Source: Lyngbya sp. CCAP 1446/10 (lineage in GTDB: Bacteria; Cyanobacteriota; Cyanobacteriia; Cyanobacteriales; Microcoleaceae). Taken from it: a stretch of DNA of 64,000 nucleotides. The number at the start of each line of letters is the position of its first letter. Positions within the stretch are counted from its first letter, which is position 1. Shown in pieces: positions 54,006-63,808 of the stretch. The notes beneath the pieces are model-generated. The model searched no databases, was not told the origin of the DNA, and was given only the letters and a program-made list of their open reading frames with translations. The DNA is taken from NCBI RefSeq assembly GCF_026130175.1, contig NZ_JAIGNI010000027.1:1-64000 (forward strand), in the 5' to 3' direction. Made by a program: the position numbers and the translations under genes.

Positions 54006-55979
54006 ATGATTGAGGAAATTATTAGTGAAAGTCGGAATGGCACTCGCCCTAAAGTTTCTGAGGAAAATCTGAAGCTGAATGAGCAACTGCCGCACAACGT
54101 TGAAATTGTTGATGAAATTCCGAAAAAAGCTCTCCCTGAAGTGGATCGGGAAGCTCCAATTTTGCCGGAAAGCGAACCTACAAATAATGTTGTAACTAAA
54201 CAACCAAAGACTGAAAAAGTGCTGGCGAAAGGGCGGATTGCACTGTTTTTGCTGGCGTTGTTGGTAATAGGAGGTTTGGGATTTTTGGTTTGGCAACGGG
54301 CTGCTACTCCGAAAGTGGAAAAAGCGAGCCGCCGCGGTGGTAAAATGCAAGTGACTCCGGTGATGGTGGCGACGGTGACTAAAAAAACAGTGCCGATTCA
54401 ACTACAAGCGATCGGCAATGTGCAATCTGGTGCTACTGTTTCTGTTACTGCTCAGGCTAGCGGCCGGGTTACAGGGGTTTATTTTAAGAAAGGACAGGAA
54501 GTTAAGAAAGGACAGTTGCTATTCTCGATCGACGATCGCTCTCAAACTGCATCGATCCAACAAGCTCAAGGTATTGTAGCAAAAGACCGCGCGCAAGTAC
54601 AACAAGCGATGTCAAATCTTGCTAAAGATCAAGGAGTTGTTGAACAGGCTAGGGCGACTCTGGATAAAGATAGAGGAATTGTCGAGCAAGCTAAGGCGAC
54701 TCTGGAAAAAGATCAGGGTGTTGTCGAACAAGCCAGAATGACTATGGCGAAGGATAAGGGAGTTGTTGAACAAGCTAAAATTACTTTGGAAAAAGACCAA
54801 GGTGCTGTCAAACAGGCGATCGCAACTTTAACAAAAGATCAAGCCCAAGCGCAATATGCCGCCGCCCAAAGTCAACGTTACGCCGAACTCTACAAACAAG
54901 GAGTAATCAGTCAAGATCAAGCGCAACAATATGCTACCAGCAGTCGAGCTACTGCGGCAACAGTGGAGCTTGACAAACAGGCGATCGCAAATGCGGAAAC
55001 TGCGCTCAAGAGCGATCGCATTGGTATCACGAATGCGGAGTCTGCGGTGAAAGGTGACGAGGTGGCGATCGCAAATGCTGAAACTGCGGTGAGGAGCGAT
55101 TTGGTCGGAATTGAGAACGCTCAGACGGCGGTGAAGAGCGATTTGGTGGGGATTGACAATGCTCGTGCTGTCGTTGAGGGCGATCGGGCTGCGATCGAGG
55201 GTGCTCAGGCTAGTGTTAGCGCTGACGGCGGCACTTTGCAAAATGCTCAGGTGCAATCATCCTATACTAAGGTGTTTTCGCCGATCGACGGACGCGCCGG
55301 AAACGTGCTGGTAACAACAGGCAATGTGGTGCAACCAAGCACTGACAAACCCTTAGTAACCATCTCTACAATTGATCCAATTCAAGTTGCCTTTGCGGTT
55401 CCTGAATCGAACTTACCAGATATCCAAAAATACGCGGACAACGGCAAGCTGAAAGTTGATGTTACCTTTGCGGGCAACAATAAACCAATATCAGGAACTT
55501 TGTCCTTTGTTAACAATACGGTTGATAATTCTACAGGCTCAATTCAACTGATTGGTGATTTCAATAACGCAGACGGGAAACTATTTCCTGGTCAATTTGT
55601 CAATACTACATTAACCTTATCTCAACAACCAAATGCGATTGTTGTTCCCTCCCAAGCAGTACAAACCGGGCCGAAGGGACAATTCGTATTTGTCGCGCAG
55701 TTCGATGATACGGTGGATAATGTGCCTGTGGTTGTGGGGAATACAATCAACGGCTTGACTGTGATCAAAAAAGGTCTGAATGCGGGTGATGATGTTGTCA
55801 TTGACGGACAAGCTAATCTGGTGGATGGCGGCAAGATTACCGTTAAAACCGCAGGGGATGCTCAAGATAATTCAGAGTCTACTAAAGGGGATAGTTCAGA
55901 TACATCGGTAGATAAAAAATCTGGCGGTGATTCCACTTCATCGGGGAATAAGTCAGGTAAATCGCGCAAAAATCCCTAG
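54006..55979 (+). CDS. RND efflux periplasmic adaptor (HlyD/AcrA family) with expanded coiled coil
   Basis: The 657-residue product is longer than typical adaptors (350-450). A cytosolic leader of about 75 residues precedes a membrane anchor (IALFLLALLVIGGLGFLVW). The lipoyl half (GNVQSGATVSVTAQASGRVT, GVYFKKGQEVKKGQLLFSID) is followed by a very long helical hairpin with 14-residue repeats (KDQGVVEQA-, KDRGIVEQA-, and on the return arm AIANAETAVRSD-, GIENAQTAVKSD-). Then come the second lipoyl half (YTKVFSPIDGRAGNVLV), beta-barrel and a Ser/Asp/Lys-rich tail. It joins the inner-membrane pumps encoded downstream to an outer-membrane channel, not seen here. ATG after AGAGG. Confidence 0.9.
   Translation: MIEEIISESRNGTRPKVSEENLKLNEQLPHNVEIVDEIPKKALPEVDREAPILPESEPTNNVVTKQPKTEKVLAKGRIALFLLALLVIGGLGFLVWQRAATPKVEKASRRGGKMQVTPVMVATVTKKTVPIQLQAIGNVQSGATVSVTAQASGRVTGVYFKKGQEVKKGQLLFSIDDRSQTASIQQAQGIVAKDRAQVQQAMSNLAKDQGVVEQARATLDKDRGIVEQAKATLEKDQGVVEQARMTMAKDKGVVEQAKITLEKDQGAVKQAIATLTKDQAQAQYAAAQSQRYAELYKQGVISQDQAQQYATSSRATAATVELDKQAIANAETALKSDRIGITNAESAVKGDEVAIANAETAVRSDLVGIENAQTAVKSDLVGIDNARAVVEGDRAAIEGAQASVSADGGTLQNAQVQSSYTKVFSPIDGRAGNVLVTTGNVVQPSTDKPLVTISTIDPIQVAFAVPESNLPDIQKYADNGKLKVDVTFAGNNKPISGTLSFVNNTVDNSTGSIQLIGDFNNADGKLFPGQFVNTTLTLSQQPNAIVVPSQAVQTGPKGQFVFVAQFDDTVDNVPVVVGNTINGLTVIKKGLNAGDDVVIDGQANLVDGGKITVKTAGDAQDNSESTKGDSSDTSVDKKSGGDSTSSGNKSGKSRKNP
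54620..55215 (+). repeat. Intragenic 42-bp tandem repeats in the adaptor coiled coil
   Basis: Five degenerate units of 42 bp code for (K)D-x-G-V-V-E-Q-A-(R/K)-x-T-(L/M) around 54620-54830, and a second set around 54985-55215 codes for the return helix. Fourteen residues are two heptads, so repeat gain or loss lengthens both arms in register. Confidence 0.75.
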
Positions 55980-56020
55980 AATGATCGAGCGATTTTAGAT
56001 TTTGGATGTGATGATTAGGG

Positions 56021-56182
56021 CTCGATCCCCCCTAGCCCCCCTTAAGAAGGGGGGAACCGGAAGTGTTCAAAGTCTCTCTTTCTTCAGGTGAGAATCGGAA
56101 GTGTTCAAAGTCTCCCTTCTTGAGGTGAGAATTAGAAGCATTCAAAGTCCCCCTTGCTTTCGGGGGATTTAGGGGGATCGAG
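56021..56182. mobile_element. 162-bp MITE-like element with 11-bp terminal inverted repeats
   Basis: It begins CTCGATCCCCCCTAGCCCCC and ends with GGGGGATCGAG, so the 11-bp ends are exact inverse complements. Inside are tandem copies of GAAGTGTTCAAAGTCTC separated by GGTGAGAAT. A second copy starts at 63966 and runs off the window. It sits between adaptor and pump genes. Confidence 0.78.
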
Positions 56183-56249
56183 ATTTGGGAACAAACGAAA
56201 TATATCAAATAACGGCAATTCTATTCTCATCCTAAACAGGTATAACTAA

Positions 56250-59200
56250 ATGAATTTATCAGAACCATTTATCCGCCGTCCAATTATGACCACCTTGGTG
56301 ATGGCGGCGATTCTAATCTTTGGTTGGATGAGTTATCGACTGCTACCAATTAGCGATTTACCCAACGTCGATTATCCCACAATTCAAGTTAGCGCTTCCC
56401 GCCCCGGCGCTAGTCCAGAAACGATGGCTGCTTCGGTGGCGCGCCCGCTAGAAAAGCAGTTTTCCAGCATTGCGGGACTCGATACGCTAACCTCAACCAG
56501 TACCAGCGGCAAAACTCAAATTACCCTGCAATTCAATCTCAGTCATAATATTGATGATGCGGCGCAGGATGTGGAATCGGCAATTTCTTCAGCATCGGGA
56601 CAAATCCCCAACGATTTACCAAATCCGCCGACTTATAGCAAAGTCAATCCCGCCGATGGGCCAATTCTTTACCTTTATCTCACGTCCCCAACTTTACCGC
56701 TTTCTGAGGTTGATAGCTACGCGCAAAGTTATCTCGCGCAAAAGCTTTCGACAATCAACGGTGTGGCGCAAGTTCAGATTTACGGTTCCCAAAAATACGC
56801 CGCCCGAATTCAACTCGATCCGCAACAGTTAGCAGCGCGGCAAATTGGCATAGATAAAGTACAAACTGCTATCCAACAAGGCAATGTCAATTTACCTACA
56901 GGAAGCCTTTCGGGAAGTCATAAAAACTTTGCTGTGCAAACTAATGGACAGCTTAAAGATGCTGCTGCATTCCGCCGTTTGATTGTCACATATAAGAACG
57001 GTCAACCTATTTATCTCGAACAATTAGGGCGAGTGGTTGACAGTGTAGAAAATACTCAACTTGCTAGTTGGTATAATAACGATCGCGCAATTATCCTCAC
57101 AATCCAGAGACAGCCCGGTACGAATACCGTCGAAGTGGTAGATACGATTCAAAAATTGCTACCAAGTTTGCAAGCCCAGATGCCAAGTTCGATCGCACTT
57201 GGCGTCATGTACGATGCGTCTCAATCGATTCGCGAGTCGGTGGATGATGTCCGGTTTACGCTGGTTTTGACGATCGCCCTTGTCATCTTAGTCATCTTCG
57301 TCTTTTTACGCAACCTGTCAGCCACAGTCATTCCCAGCTTAGCGCTACCGGTGTCACTGATTGGAACCTTCGGCGTGATGCACCTGTTCAACTACTCGTT
57401 GGATAACTTGTCAATGATGGCCCTGACGTTATCCGTGGGCTTTGTGGTCGATGATGCGATCGTGATGCTCGAAAACATCGTCCGCCACATCGAAGCCGGA
57501 GAAAGCCCACGAGAGGCAGCGCTAAACGGTTCCAGGGAAATCGGTTTTACCATTTTATCGATGACGCTTTCCTTGGTAGCGGTGTTTATCCCGATGTTAT
57601 TTATGAGTGAGTTGCTAGGGCGCTTGTTTCATGAATTTGCTGTCACAATTGCAGTGTCAATTTTGGTTTCCGGCTTTGTGTCTTTAAGCTTGACACCGAT
57701 GTTGTGCAGTCGTTTTCTCCGCCCGGTAAATCATGCCACTCAAAGCAAACTTTATCAAGCTTCCGAGTACGTATTCGATAAATTTTTGAGCTTATATGAT
57801 TGGAGTCTCAAAATAGTCTTAAAGTTTCACCGCACCACAATGATTTTATCATTAGTTATGGTGTTCGCCACAGTCGGATTATTTATCGTAGTTCCCAAAG
57901 GCTTTATTCCCAGCCAAGATACCGGACAAATTACCGGAATTACCCAAGCCGCCCAGGATGCCTCCTTTGATGAATTAGCGCGCCACCAAGAAGCCGTTGT
58001 CAACGCGATTCGCGAAGATCCAAACGTGGAAGCAGTCAACTCAAATATCGGGGCGGGAGCGAGCGCAAATGGCGGCGGGGCGGCGGTTGCGGGAAATTCT
58101 GGCAGTTTGTTTATTCGGCTGAAACCGCGATCGCAGCGGCAGATGGGCGCGGATGAAATTGTGCAGAGTTTGCGATCGCAACTAGCAGAAATTCCCGGCA
58201 TTCAAGTCTTCTTACAAAACCCTCCAGCAATTCCACTGGGCACGCAACAAAGCACCGGATTGTACCAACTAGCGCTGCAAAGTTCCGACGTTTTACCGCT
58301 GCGAAAATACGTGCCGCAACTGGTTGACAAAATGAAAGAAATGCCGGAAATTCAGGATATAAACAGCGATTTGCAGATGACTTCTCAAATCAAAGTTGAC
58401 ATCAATCGCGACAAAGCCTCAGCTTTAGGAATCACCGCCAGTCAAATCGAAAATACGCTGAGAAGTGCCTACGGCGCTTATCAAGTATCCACGATTTACG
58501 GTGCGAGTAACCAGTATCAAGTCATTTTGGAACTCGAACCGAAATATCAAAAAGATCCGAATGCTTTGAAGCAGCTTTATATGGCGACAACAGGTAATGC
58601 GAGTGATGCTTCTGGGAGTCAAACGCAGGTACCGCTAGCAACGTTTGCGACAATTTCTCAGGATGTCGCGCCGTTAATTATCAACCACGTCGGGCGGATG
58701 AATGCTGCGACGATTTCCTACAATCTCGCCCCTGGGATGGCGCTGGGAAGTGCCAATAGCGCGATCGACCAAATCGTCAAATCCGTGATTCCCGACAGCA
58801 TCACGACCAATTACAAGGGCGCTAGTCAAGTGTTTCAGAGTTCGCTGCCGAGTTTGGGTATCTTATTGGCGATCGCAATTTTGGTCATCTATTTAATCCT
58901 CGGCATTCTGTACGAAGATTTCATCCATCCGATCACAATTCTTTCGGGATTACCTTCAGCGGGGTTTGGCGCGTTATTAACACTGATGTTGTTTGGCGTT
59001 GAGCTCAACGTTTATTCATTCATCGGTATCATCTTACTGGTAGGGATTGTTAAGAAAAACGGGATTATGATGGTCGATTTTGCGATCGAATCCCAGCGCA
59101 TCGACGGCAAAAAACCAGCAGAAGCAATCTATCAAGCTTGTTTAGTAAGATTCCGGCCGATTATGATGACTACAATGGCGGCATTAATGGGCACTTTGCC

Positions 59201-59393
59201 GATCGCATTGGGAGTCGGTGCAGGTTCAGAATCTCGCCGCCCGTTAGGTATTGCAGTTGTCGGCGGACTTTTGTTTTCGCAAGTATTGACATTGTATCTC
59301 ACGCCCGTATTTTACATCTACATGGAATCGTGGCGAAAGAAGCTTAGGGAGGTGAAGTTTGGGCAAGTATTTTATGTTAAAGGAGGACGTTGA
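56250..59393 (+). CDS. RND efflux pump, first of two paralogues
   Basis: The 1047-residue inner-membrane pump of the AcrB/MdtB (HAE1) type has NLSEPFIRRPIMTTLVMAA at the start, twelve spans and two large periplasmic loops. The proton-relay Asp pair is in GFVVDDAIVMLENI, and the second-half signature is ILYEDFIHPITILSGLPSAG with VGIVKKNGIMMVDFAI. It exports small hydrophobic molecules by proton exchange with the adaptor encoded upstream. A second pump of identical length follows, the layout of MdtB/MdtC-type heteromers. Substrate unknown. Confidence 0.93.
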   Translation: MNLSEPFIRRPIMTTLVMAAILIFGWMSYRLLPISDLPNVDYPTIQVSASRPGASPETMAASVARPLEKQFSSIAGLDTLTSTSTSGKTQITLQFNLSHNIDDAAQDVESAISSASGQIPNDLPNPPTYSKVNPADGPILYLYLTSPTLPLSEVDSYAQSYLAQKLSTINGVAQVQIYGSQKYAARIQLDPQQLAARQIGIDKVQTAIQQGNVNLPTGSLSGSHKNFAVQTNGQLKDAAAFRRLIVTYKNGQPIYLEQLGRVVDSVENTQLASWYNNDRAIILTIQRQPGTNTVEVVDTIQKLLPSLQAQMPSSIALGVMYDASQSIRESVDDVRFTLVLTIALVILVIFVFLRNLSATVIPSLALPVSLIGTFGVMHLFNYSLDNLSMMALTLSVGFVVDDAIVMLENIVRHIEAGESPREAALNGSREIGFTILSMTLSLVAVFIPMLFMSELLGRLFHEFAVTIAVSILVSGFVSLSLTPMLCSRFLRPVNHATQSKLYQASEYVFDKFLSLYDWSLKIVLKFHRTTMILSLVMVFATVGLFIVVPKGFIPSQDTGQITGITQAAQDASFDELARHQEAVVNAIREDPNVEAVNSNIGAGASANGGGAAVAGNSGSLFIRLKPRSQRQMGADEIVQSLRSQLAEIPGIQVFLQNPPAIPLGTQQSTGLYQLALQSSDVLPLRKYVPQLVDKMKEMPEIQDINSDLQMTSQIKVDINRDKASALGITASQIENTLRSAYGAYQVSTIYGASNQYQVILELEPKYQKDPNALKQLYMATTGNASDASGSQTQVPLATFATISQDVAPLIINHVGRMNAATISYNLAPGMALGSANSAIDQIVKSVIPDSITTNYKGASQVFQSSLPSLGILLAIAILVIYLILGILYEDFIHPITILSGLPSAGFGALLTLMLFGVELNVYSFIGIILLVGIVKKNGIMMVDFAIESQRIDGKKPAEAIYQACLVRFRPIMMTTMAALMGTLPIALGVGAGSESRRPLGIAVVGGLLFSQVLTLYLTPVFYIYMESWRKKLREVKFGQVFYVKGGR

Positions 59394-59428
59394 CAGTTGA
59401 CAGTTGACAGTTGACAGTTGACAGTTAA
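59391..59428. repeat. TTGACAG heptamer array
   Basis: Five TTGACAG units that begin inside the stop codon (TGA) of the first pump gene. Confidence 0.88.
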
Positions 59429-59663
59429 AGTCGTAGGGTACGTCGCTATTAAAAATCCCTGATAAATACCGACAATGCAATAGCGACGCACCGGGTATTT
59501 CCAAGAGATTATGTACACAAACATAACACTTATTAAGTCAGAAATATTTGTCAAAATCGGATCGGGTGCGTCGCCCTGAGATTGTTGATATTTAGTTAAG
59601 TATTGTCGAGGGCGATACACCCTACAACTGAACTTTCTAAAGCCCCAACTACCAACAAACTTT
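59429..59663. other. Intergenic spacer between the two pump genes
   Basis: No gene is seen. It contains related words GTACGTCGCTAT, GCGACGCACC, GGTGCGTCGCCC and GGGCGATACACCCTAC, which look like degraded repeat modules common around cyanobacterial genes. Confidence 0.5.
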
Positions 59664-59750
59664 TGAATCCGTTAAATCCGTTAAAAAATCCGTTGCCGAA
59701 CTTTCCCCATCCGTTAAATCCGTTACAGAATCTGTTGCCGAACTTCCTTC
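59664..59750. repeat. AATCCGTTAAATCCGTTA repeat, copy 2
   Basis: Two long units, each AATCCGTTAAATCCGTTA-type sequence followed by a CCGTTGCCGAACTT-type tail; inverse complement of 42084-42142. It ends six bases before the start codon of the second pump, so it supplies the 5' leader and possibly its ribosome site. Confidence 0.8.
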
Positions 59751-59756
59751 ATAATT

Positions 59757-62700
59757 ATGAACCTATCAGAAATCTTTATCCGCCGCCCCGTAATGACTAC
59801 CCTAGTCACAATCGGCATTCTATTCTTCGGTTTAATGAGTTATTTCCTGCTACCAATTAGCGCCTTACCGCACGTAGAATATCCCTTTGTTAGCGTCTCC
59901 GCTAGCTTACCCGGTGCCACGCCAGAAACCATGTCATCCTCAGTCGCTGCGCCGCTAGAAAGACAGTTTACAGAAATAGCAGGCCTCAATTCCTTTAACT
60001 CCACAAGTTCCACCGGTAGCGCCAACATTTCCCTGCAATTCGACTTCAGCCGCAGCGTCAATTCTGCTGCAAAAGACGTACAAGCTGCGATCGCCGCCGC
60101 CGCAGGTTCATTACCCGCTGGAATGCCCAAACCGCCCAGCTACCGCAAAGTTAACCCTTCTGTTTCACCAATTCTCTACCTCTATTTGTACTCAAAAACG
60201 CTGCAAATTTCAGCAGTGAATGAAGCCGCAGAAATAACCATCGCTCAACCCATTTCTGCGATCGAAGGTGTGGCGCAAGTGCAGGTTTACGGGCAGAAAC
60301 AATATGCAGTGAGAATTCAACTAGATCCGCGAGAATTAACCGCCAGAGGCATCGGATTAGATCAAGTAAGAACTGCAATCACGCAAGGTAATGTTAACTT
60401 ACCAACCGGCAGCCTTTCCGGTGACAACAAAAGCTATTTAATTCAAGTAAACGGTCAATTAAATAAGGCAGCCGAATATCGATCGCTAATCGTGGCATAC
60501 AAAAACGGCGCAGCAGTGCGGCTGCAAGATTTAGGTAACGTAATTGACGACGTGCAAAATAACAAAGTGTTGAATTTGTACAGCGATCAACAAGTCACAA
60601 ATCAACCTGCAATCTTGCTCGCAGTGCAGCCTCAACCGGATGCAAATACTGTCGAAATTGTCGATGCGATCGTCCAAATGTTACCCGCACTCAAACAACA
60701 AATTCCGCAATCGATCGAAATAGGAATTATGTACGATCGATCGCAATCAATCCGCGCCTCTGTTGATGATGTGAAATTCTCCTTAGTGTTGTCAGTGTGT
60801 CTGGTTGTCTTAGTAATTTTTATCTTTTTACGCAACATCACAGCGACGCTAATTCCGAGTTTAGCTTTACCTGTGGCGATTATTGGCACTTTTGCTGTGA
60901 TGTATCAGTTGGGATACTCGTTAGATAATTTGTCTCTGATGGCGCTGACGCTTTCAGTCGGGTTTGTGGTGGATGATGCGATCGTAGTTTTGGAAAACAT
61001 TGTGCGCCACCAAGAAATGGGAGAAGCGCCACTAGAAGCAGCATTAAAAGGCTCGAAAGAAATTGGTTTTACCATTCTTTCGATGACGCTTTCATTGGTG
61101 GCGGTGTTTATTCCTCTGATGTTTATGAGTGGATTAATCGGTAGATTGTTTCACGAATTTGCGGTGACTATTGCTGTAGCAATTTTGGTTTCGGGATTTG
61201 TTTCTCTGAGCCTGACGCCGATGTTGTGCAGTCGTTTTCTCAAATCGTCCCACTCACACCCAAAAAACCGCTTCTACCGCATTTCAGAGCGGGGATTCGA
61301 GCTACTTTTGTACGGATACGAATGGACTCTCAGACCTGTTTTGAAATACCGTTTTGTGACGCTGATTGTTTCAGTAATTCTGCTGGTGCTGACGGCTTAT
61401 CTATTCGTGTTAGTTCCGAAAGGTTTTATTCCGACTGAAGACACTGGACAACTGATGGCTAACACGAAAGGAGCGCAAGATATTTCCTTTGATGATATGA
61501 TGATTCACCAACAACAAATTGTTGATATCTTGCGGAAAGATCCAAATATTGCAGCGTTGAATTCAACTGTAGGTGCTAGCGGGCCAAACGCATCGGCGAA
61601 TAACGGACGGATTACAATTAGGCTGAAACCCCGATCGCAGCGCCGCCTCAGTGCGGATGAAATTATCCAAAAATTAACTCCGAAATTGCGCGGAATTCCA
61701 GGGATTCAAGCTTTTTTGCGCTCTCCTTCGGCGATTCCGATCGGCGGTCAACAAACGAATTCACAATATCAGTTTACGGTGCAAAGTTTAGATTTGCAAG
61801 CGCTGCGTCAAGCGGTGCCGGAATTGTTAGCTAAAGTTAAAACTATACCGGGATTGCGCGGTGTCGATAGCGATTTGCAATTGAGCACGCCTCAGCTTGA
61901 GGTTAAAGTCGATCGCGACAAAGCAGCAATCGTCGGTGTGAGCCCGCAACAAGTGCAGAAAACTCTCAGCGCTGCTTACGCTTCTGGGCAGGTTTCGACG
62001 ATTTATACCCCAAACAATCAATTTACGGTTGTGATGGAGCTAAAGCCCGAATATCAGCGCGATCCGAGTGCTTTGTCGATGCTGTATGTGCGATCGACTA
62101 CCGGACAAATGATCTCGTTAGATGCGATCGCCAGTATCACCCAAACCGTCGGCCCGCTCACAGTCAATCACCTCAGCGGACTGCCTTCTGCTACAATCTC
62201 CTTTGATACTCTCCCCGGTACATCGCTGAGTCAAGCCACCGAAGCTATTGAGAAAGTTGCTAAGGAAGTTTTACCGCCGTCAGTTACTACAAGTTTTCAA
62301 GGTTCAGCCCAGGTATTCAACCAATCATTTAACGATTTAGGCTGGTTATTAGTCGTTTCAATTGTGGTAATTTATCTGATTCTCGGTATTTTGTACGAGG
62401 ATTTCATTCACCCGCTGACAATTTTGTCCGGTTTACCATCAGCCGGATTTGGTGCACTGTTAACCCTGGTAATTTTTGGGGTTGAATTGAATCTGTATTC
62501 GTTTATCGGGATTATTCTGCTGGTGGGAATTGTCAAGAAAAATGGGATTATGCTGGTGGATTTTGCGATCGAGAAACAGCGCGAAGACAGCAGCCGCAGC
62601 GCCTATGATGCCATCTACGAAGCTTGTATCGTGCGCTTCCGCCCGATTATGATGACGACGATGGCGGCTTTAATTGGCACTTTGCCGATCGCCCTGGGCG

Positions 62701-62900
62701 TGGGTAGCGGTTCAGAATCGCGCCGCCCGTTGGGAATTGCGATCGTCGGTGGATTGCTGTTTTCGCAAATTTTAACGCTGTATCTGACTCCGGTATTTTA
62801 TACTTATATGGAAGGCTGGAGAAAACAGTTAGGTAATCCCAAAATGAAGCTGTCAGAATTTTTCTGGCGTCCTAAAACTCGACCTTCAAGCCGTAATTAA
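59757..62900 (+). CDS. RND efflux pump, second paralogue
   Basis: The 1047-residue product is clearly paralogous to the preceding pump along its whole length: NLSEIFIRRPVMTTLVT, LERQFTEIAGL, proton relay GFVVDDAIVVLENIVRH, LYEDFIHPLTILSGLPSAG, GIVKKNGIMLVDFAIE. Tandem pumps may form a mixed trimer or work as alternates with one adaptor. The intergenic gap of 363 bp is all repeat-derived, so separate expression is possible. No ribosome site is evident before ATG 59757. Confidence 0.93.
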   Translation: MNLSEIFIRRPVMTTLVTIGILFFGLMSYFLLPISALPHVEYPFVSVSASLPGATPETMSSSVAAPLERQFTEIAGLNSFNSTSSTGSANISLQFDFSRSVNSAAKDVQAAIAAAAGSLPAGMPKPPSYRKVNPSVSPILYLYLYSKTLQISAVNEAAEITIAQPISAIEGVAQVQVYGQKQYAVRIQLDPRELTARGIGLDQVRTAITQGNVNLPTGSLSGDNKSYLIQVNGQLNKAAEYRSLIVAYKNGAAVRLQDLGNVIDDVQNNKVLNLYSDQQVTNQPAILLAVQPQPDANTVEIVDAIVQMLPALKQQIPQSIEIGIMYDRSQSIRASVDDVKFSLVLSVCLVVLVIFIFLRNITATLIPSLALPVAIIGTFAVMYQLGYSLDNLSLMALTLSVGFVVDDAIVVLENIVRHQEMGEAPLEAALKGSKEIGFTILSMTLSLVAVFIPLMFMSGLIGRLFHEFAVTIAVAILVSGFVSLSLTPMLCSRFLKSSHSHPKNRFYRISERGFELLLYGYEWTLRPVLKYRFVTLIVSVILLVLTAYLFVLVPKGFIPTEDTGQLMANTKGAQDISFDDMMIHQQQIVDILRKDPNIAALNSTVGASGPNASANNGRITIRLKPRSQRRLSADEIIQKLTPKLRGIPGIQAFLRSPSAIPIGGQQTNSQYQFTVQSLDLQALRQAVPELLAKVKTIPGLRGVDSDLQLSTPQLEVKVDRDKAAIVGVSPQQVQKTLSAAYASGQVSTIYTPNNQFTVVMELKPEYQRDPSALSMLYVRSTTGQMISLDAIASITQTVGPLTVNHLSGLPSATISFDTLPGTSLSQATEAIEKVAKEVLPPSVTTSFQGSAQVFNQSFNDLGWLLVVSIVVIYLILGILYEDFIHPLTILSGLPSAGFGALLTLVIFGVELNLYSFIGIILLVGIVKKNGIMLVDFAIEKQREDSSRSAYDAIYEACIVRFRPIMMTTMAALIGTLPIALGVGSGSESRRPLGIAIVGGLLFSQILTLYLTPVFYTYMEGWRKQLGNPKMKLSEFFWRPKTRPSSRN

Positions 62901-62906
62901 TCGCAA

Positions 62907-63116
62907 GAATCGGCGGTTGAAACCGCGTCTATACAAACAAAACCCGGATGGTGCGCGGGTTGAAGAAGAATGGGCGGTTGAAACCGCGTCTACACAGACA
63001 AAACCTGCCTCCGCAGGTTGAAGAGCGATCGGTTGAAACCGTACGTCTTATCTTCATTCTTCATTCCGCGGAGGCGGAATTCGTTTGTGTAGGCGCGGTT
63101 TCAACCGTACGTCCTA
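62907..63116. repeat. Interspersed palindromic repeat, copy 5 (compound)
   Basis: Two left modules in tandem (GGCGGTTGAAACCGCGTCTA, ACAAAACCCGGATGG) are followed by the AAAACCTGCCTCCGCAGGTT hairpin and the right module (CATTCCGCGGAGGCGGAATT, GGCGCGGTTTCAACCG). It lies between convergent genes and reaches the stop codon of the next gene. Confidence 0.85.
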
Positions 63117-63803
63117 TCTTGTCGCTCTTTGATTATCAGTATCCCGCCCTTTTTTCTGTCTACCTTTTTTAATCTGCTGACTCATTTCCACAAACAAATC
63201 CTTGCGTAAATAAGGATAATCGCTCACCCACACATCGCGACTGGGAATGTAAATATCCGAAACTTTGCCAATTCTACCCAAATCTTCTTGATTTGACATG
63301 ATTAACATTAAAGCAGCTTGGCCGGGGACAATTCCCTGGTGATTTTTCTGCAAGGGAGCTTTAATTGTAGTAGTAAATCCCGTTTTGTCGCCAACTTCTA
63401 AGTTAATTCGCGGTTCTAAGTTATCAACAATTACCAGTTGTCCTTTTTGATTGACTGTTTCTTCTTGACTTGTGACTTCATCGGTGATATAAATATCTAA
63501 AACTCGCCCTTGCCAAAAACCGCAGTATTGATATTTTCGGCATTGTGCATTTCGCAAACTAGCCCAGAAAATCGGCCCCCACAGCCAGTACAAACCGGCC
63601 ATCAATCCGGTAATTAAAACTAGAGGCCCCACATCGGAACCTGCGAAGTTGTAGATAACAAGCAGCAAAACTACGACTACCGCAGAGATTAACATTCGCC
63701 TTAAGAAATCTGGCGGTTTTCCCCAGATGTATTTGTATTGTGCTCCCGTGGCGACGGCGGGAATTAGTTCTTTGAATGTTTCTTGGGTTAGGGGAATTAG
63801 CAT
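63114..63803 (-). CDS. Conserved cyanobacterial membrane protein
   Basis: The 229-residue product has a short N-terminus, then two adjacent spans (MLISAVVVVLLLVIYNFAG and GPLVLITGLMAGLYWLWGPIFW). A soluble beta-rich domain follows (GRVLDIYITDEVTSQEE, LVIVDNLEPRINLEVGDKTG, PGQAALMLIMSN), then YIPSRDVWVSDYPYLRKDLF and a basic tail. Similar proteins are found across cyanobacteria, sometimes labelled phosphate ABC transporter permease without good reason. Function unknown. The tail (RQKKGRDTDNQRATR) runs into repeat DNA. Confidence 0.75.
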   Translation of the reverse strand: MLIPLTQETFKELIPAVATGAQYKYIWGKPPDFLRRMLISAVVVVLLLVIYNFAGSDVGPLVLITGLMAGLYWLWGPIFWASLRNAQCRKYQYCGFWQGRVLDIYITDEVTSQEETVNQKGQLVIVDNLEPRINLEVGDKTGFTTTIKAPLQKNHQGIVPGQAALMLIMSNQEDLGRIGKVSDIYIPSRDVWVSDYPYLRKDLFVEMSQQIKKGRQKKGRDTDNQRATR

Positions 63804-63808
63804 AAGAC

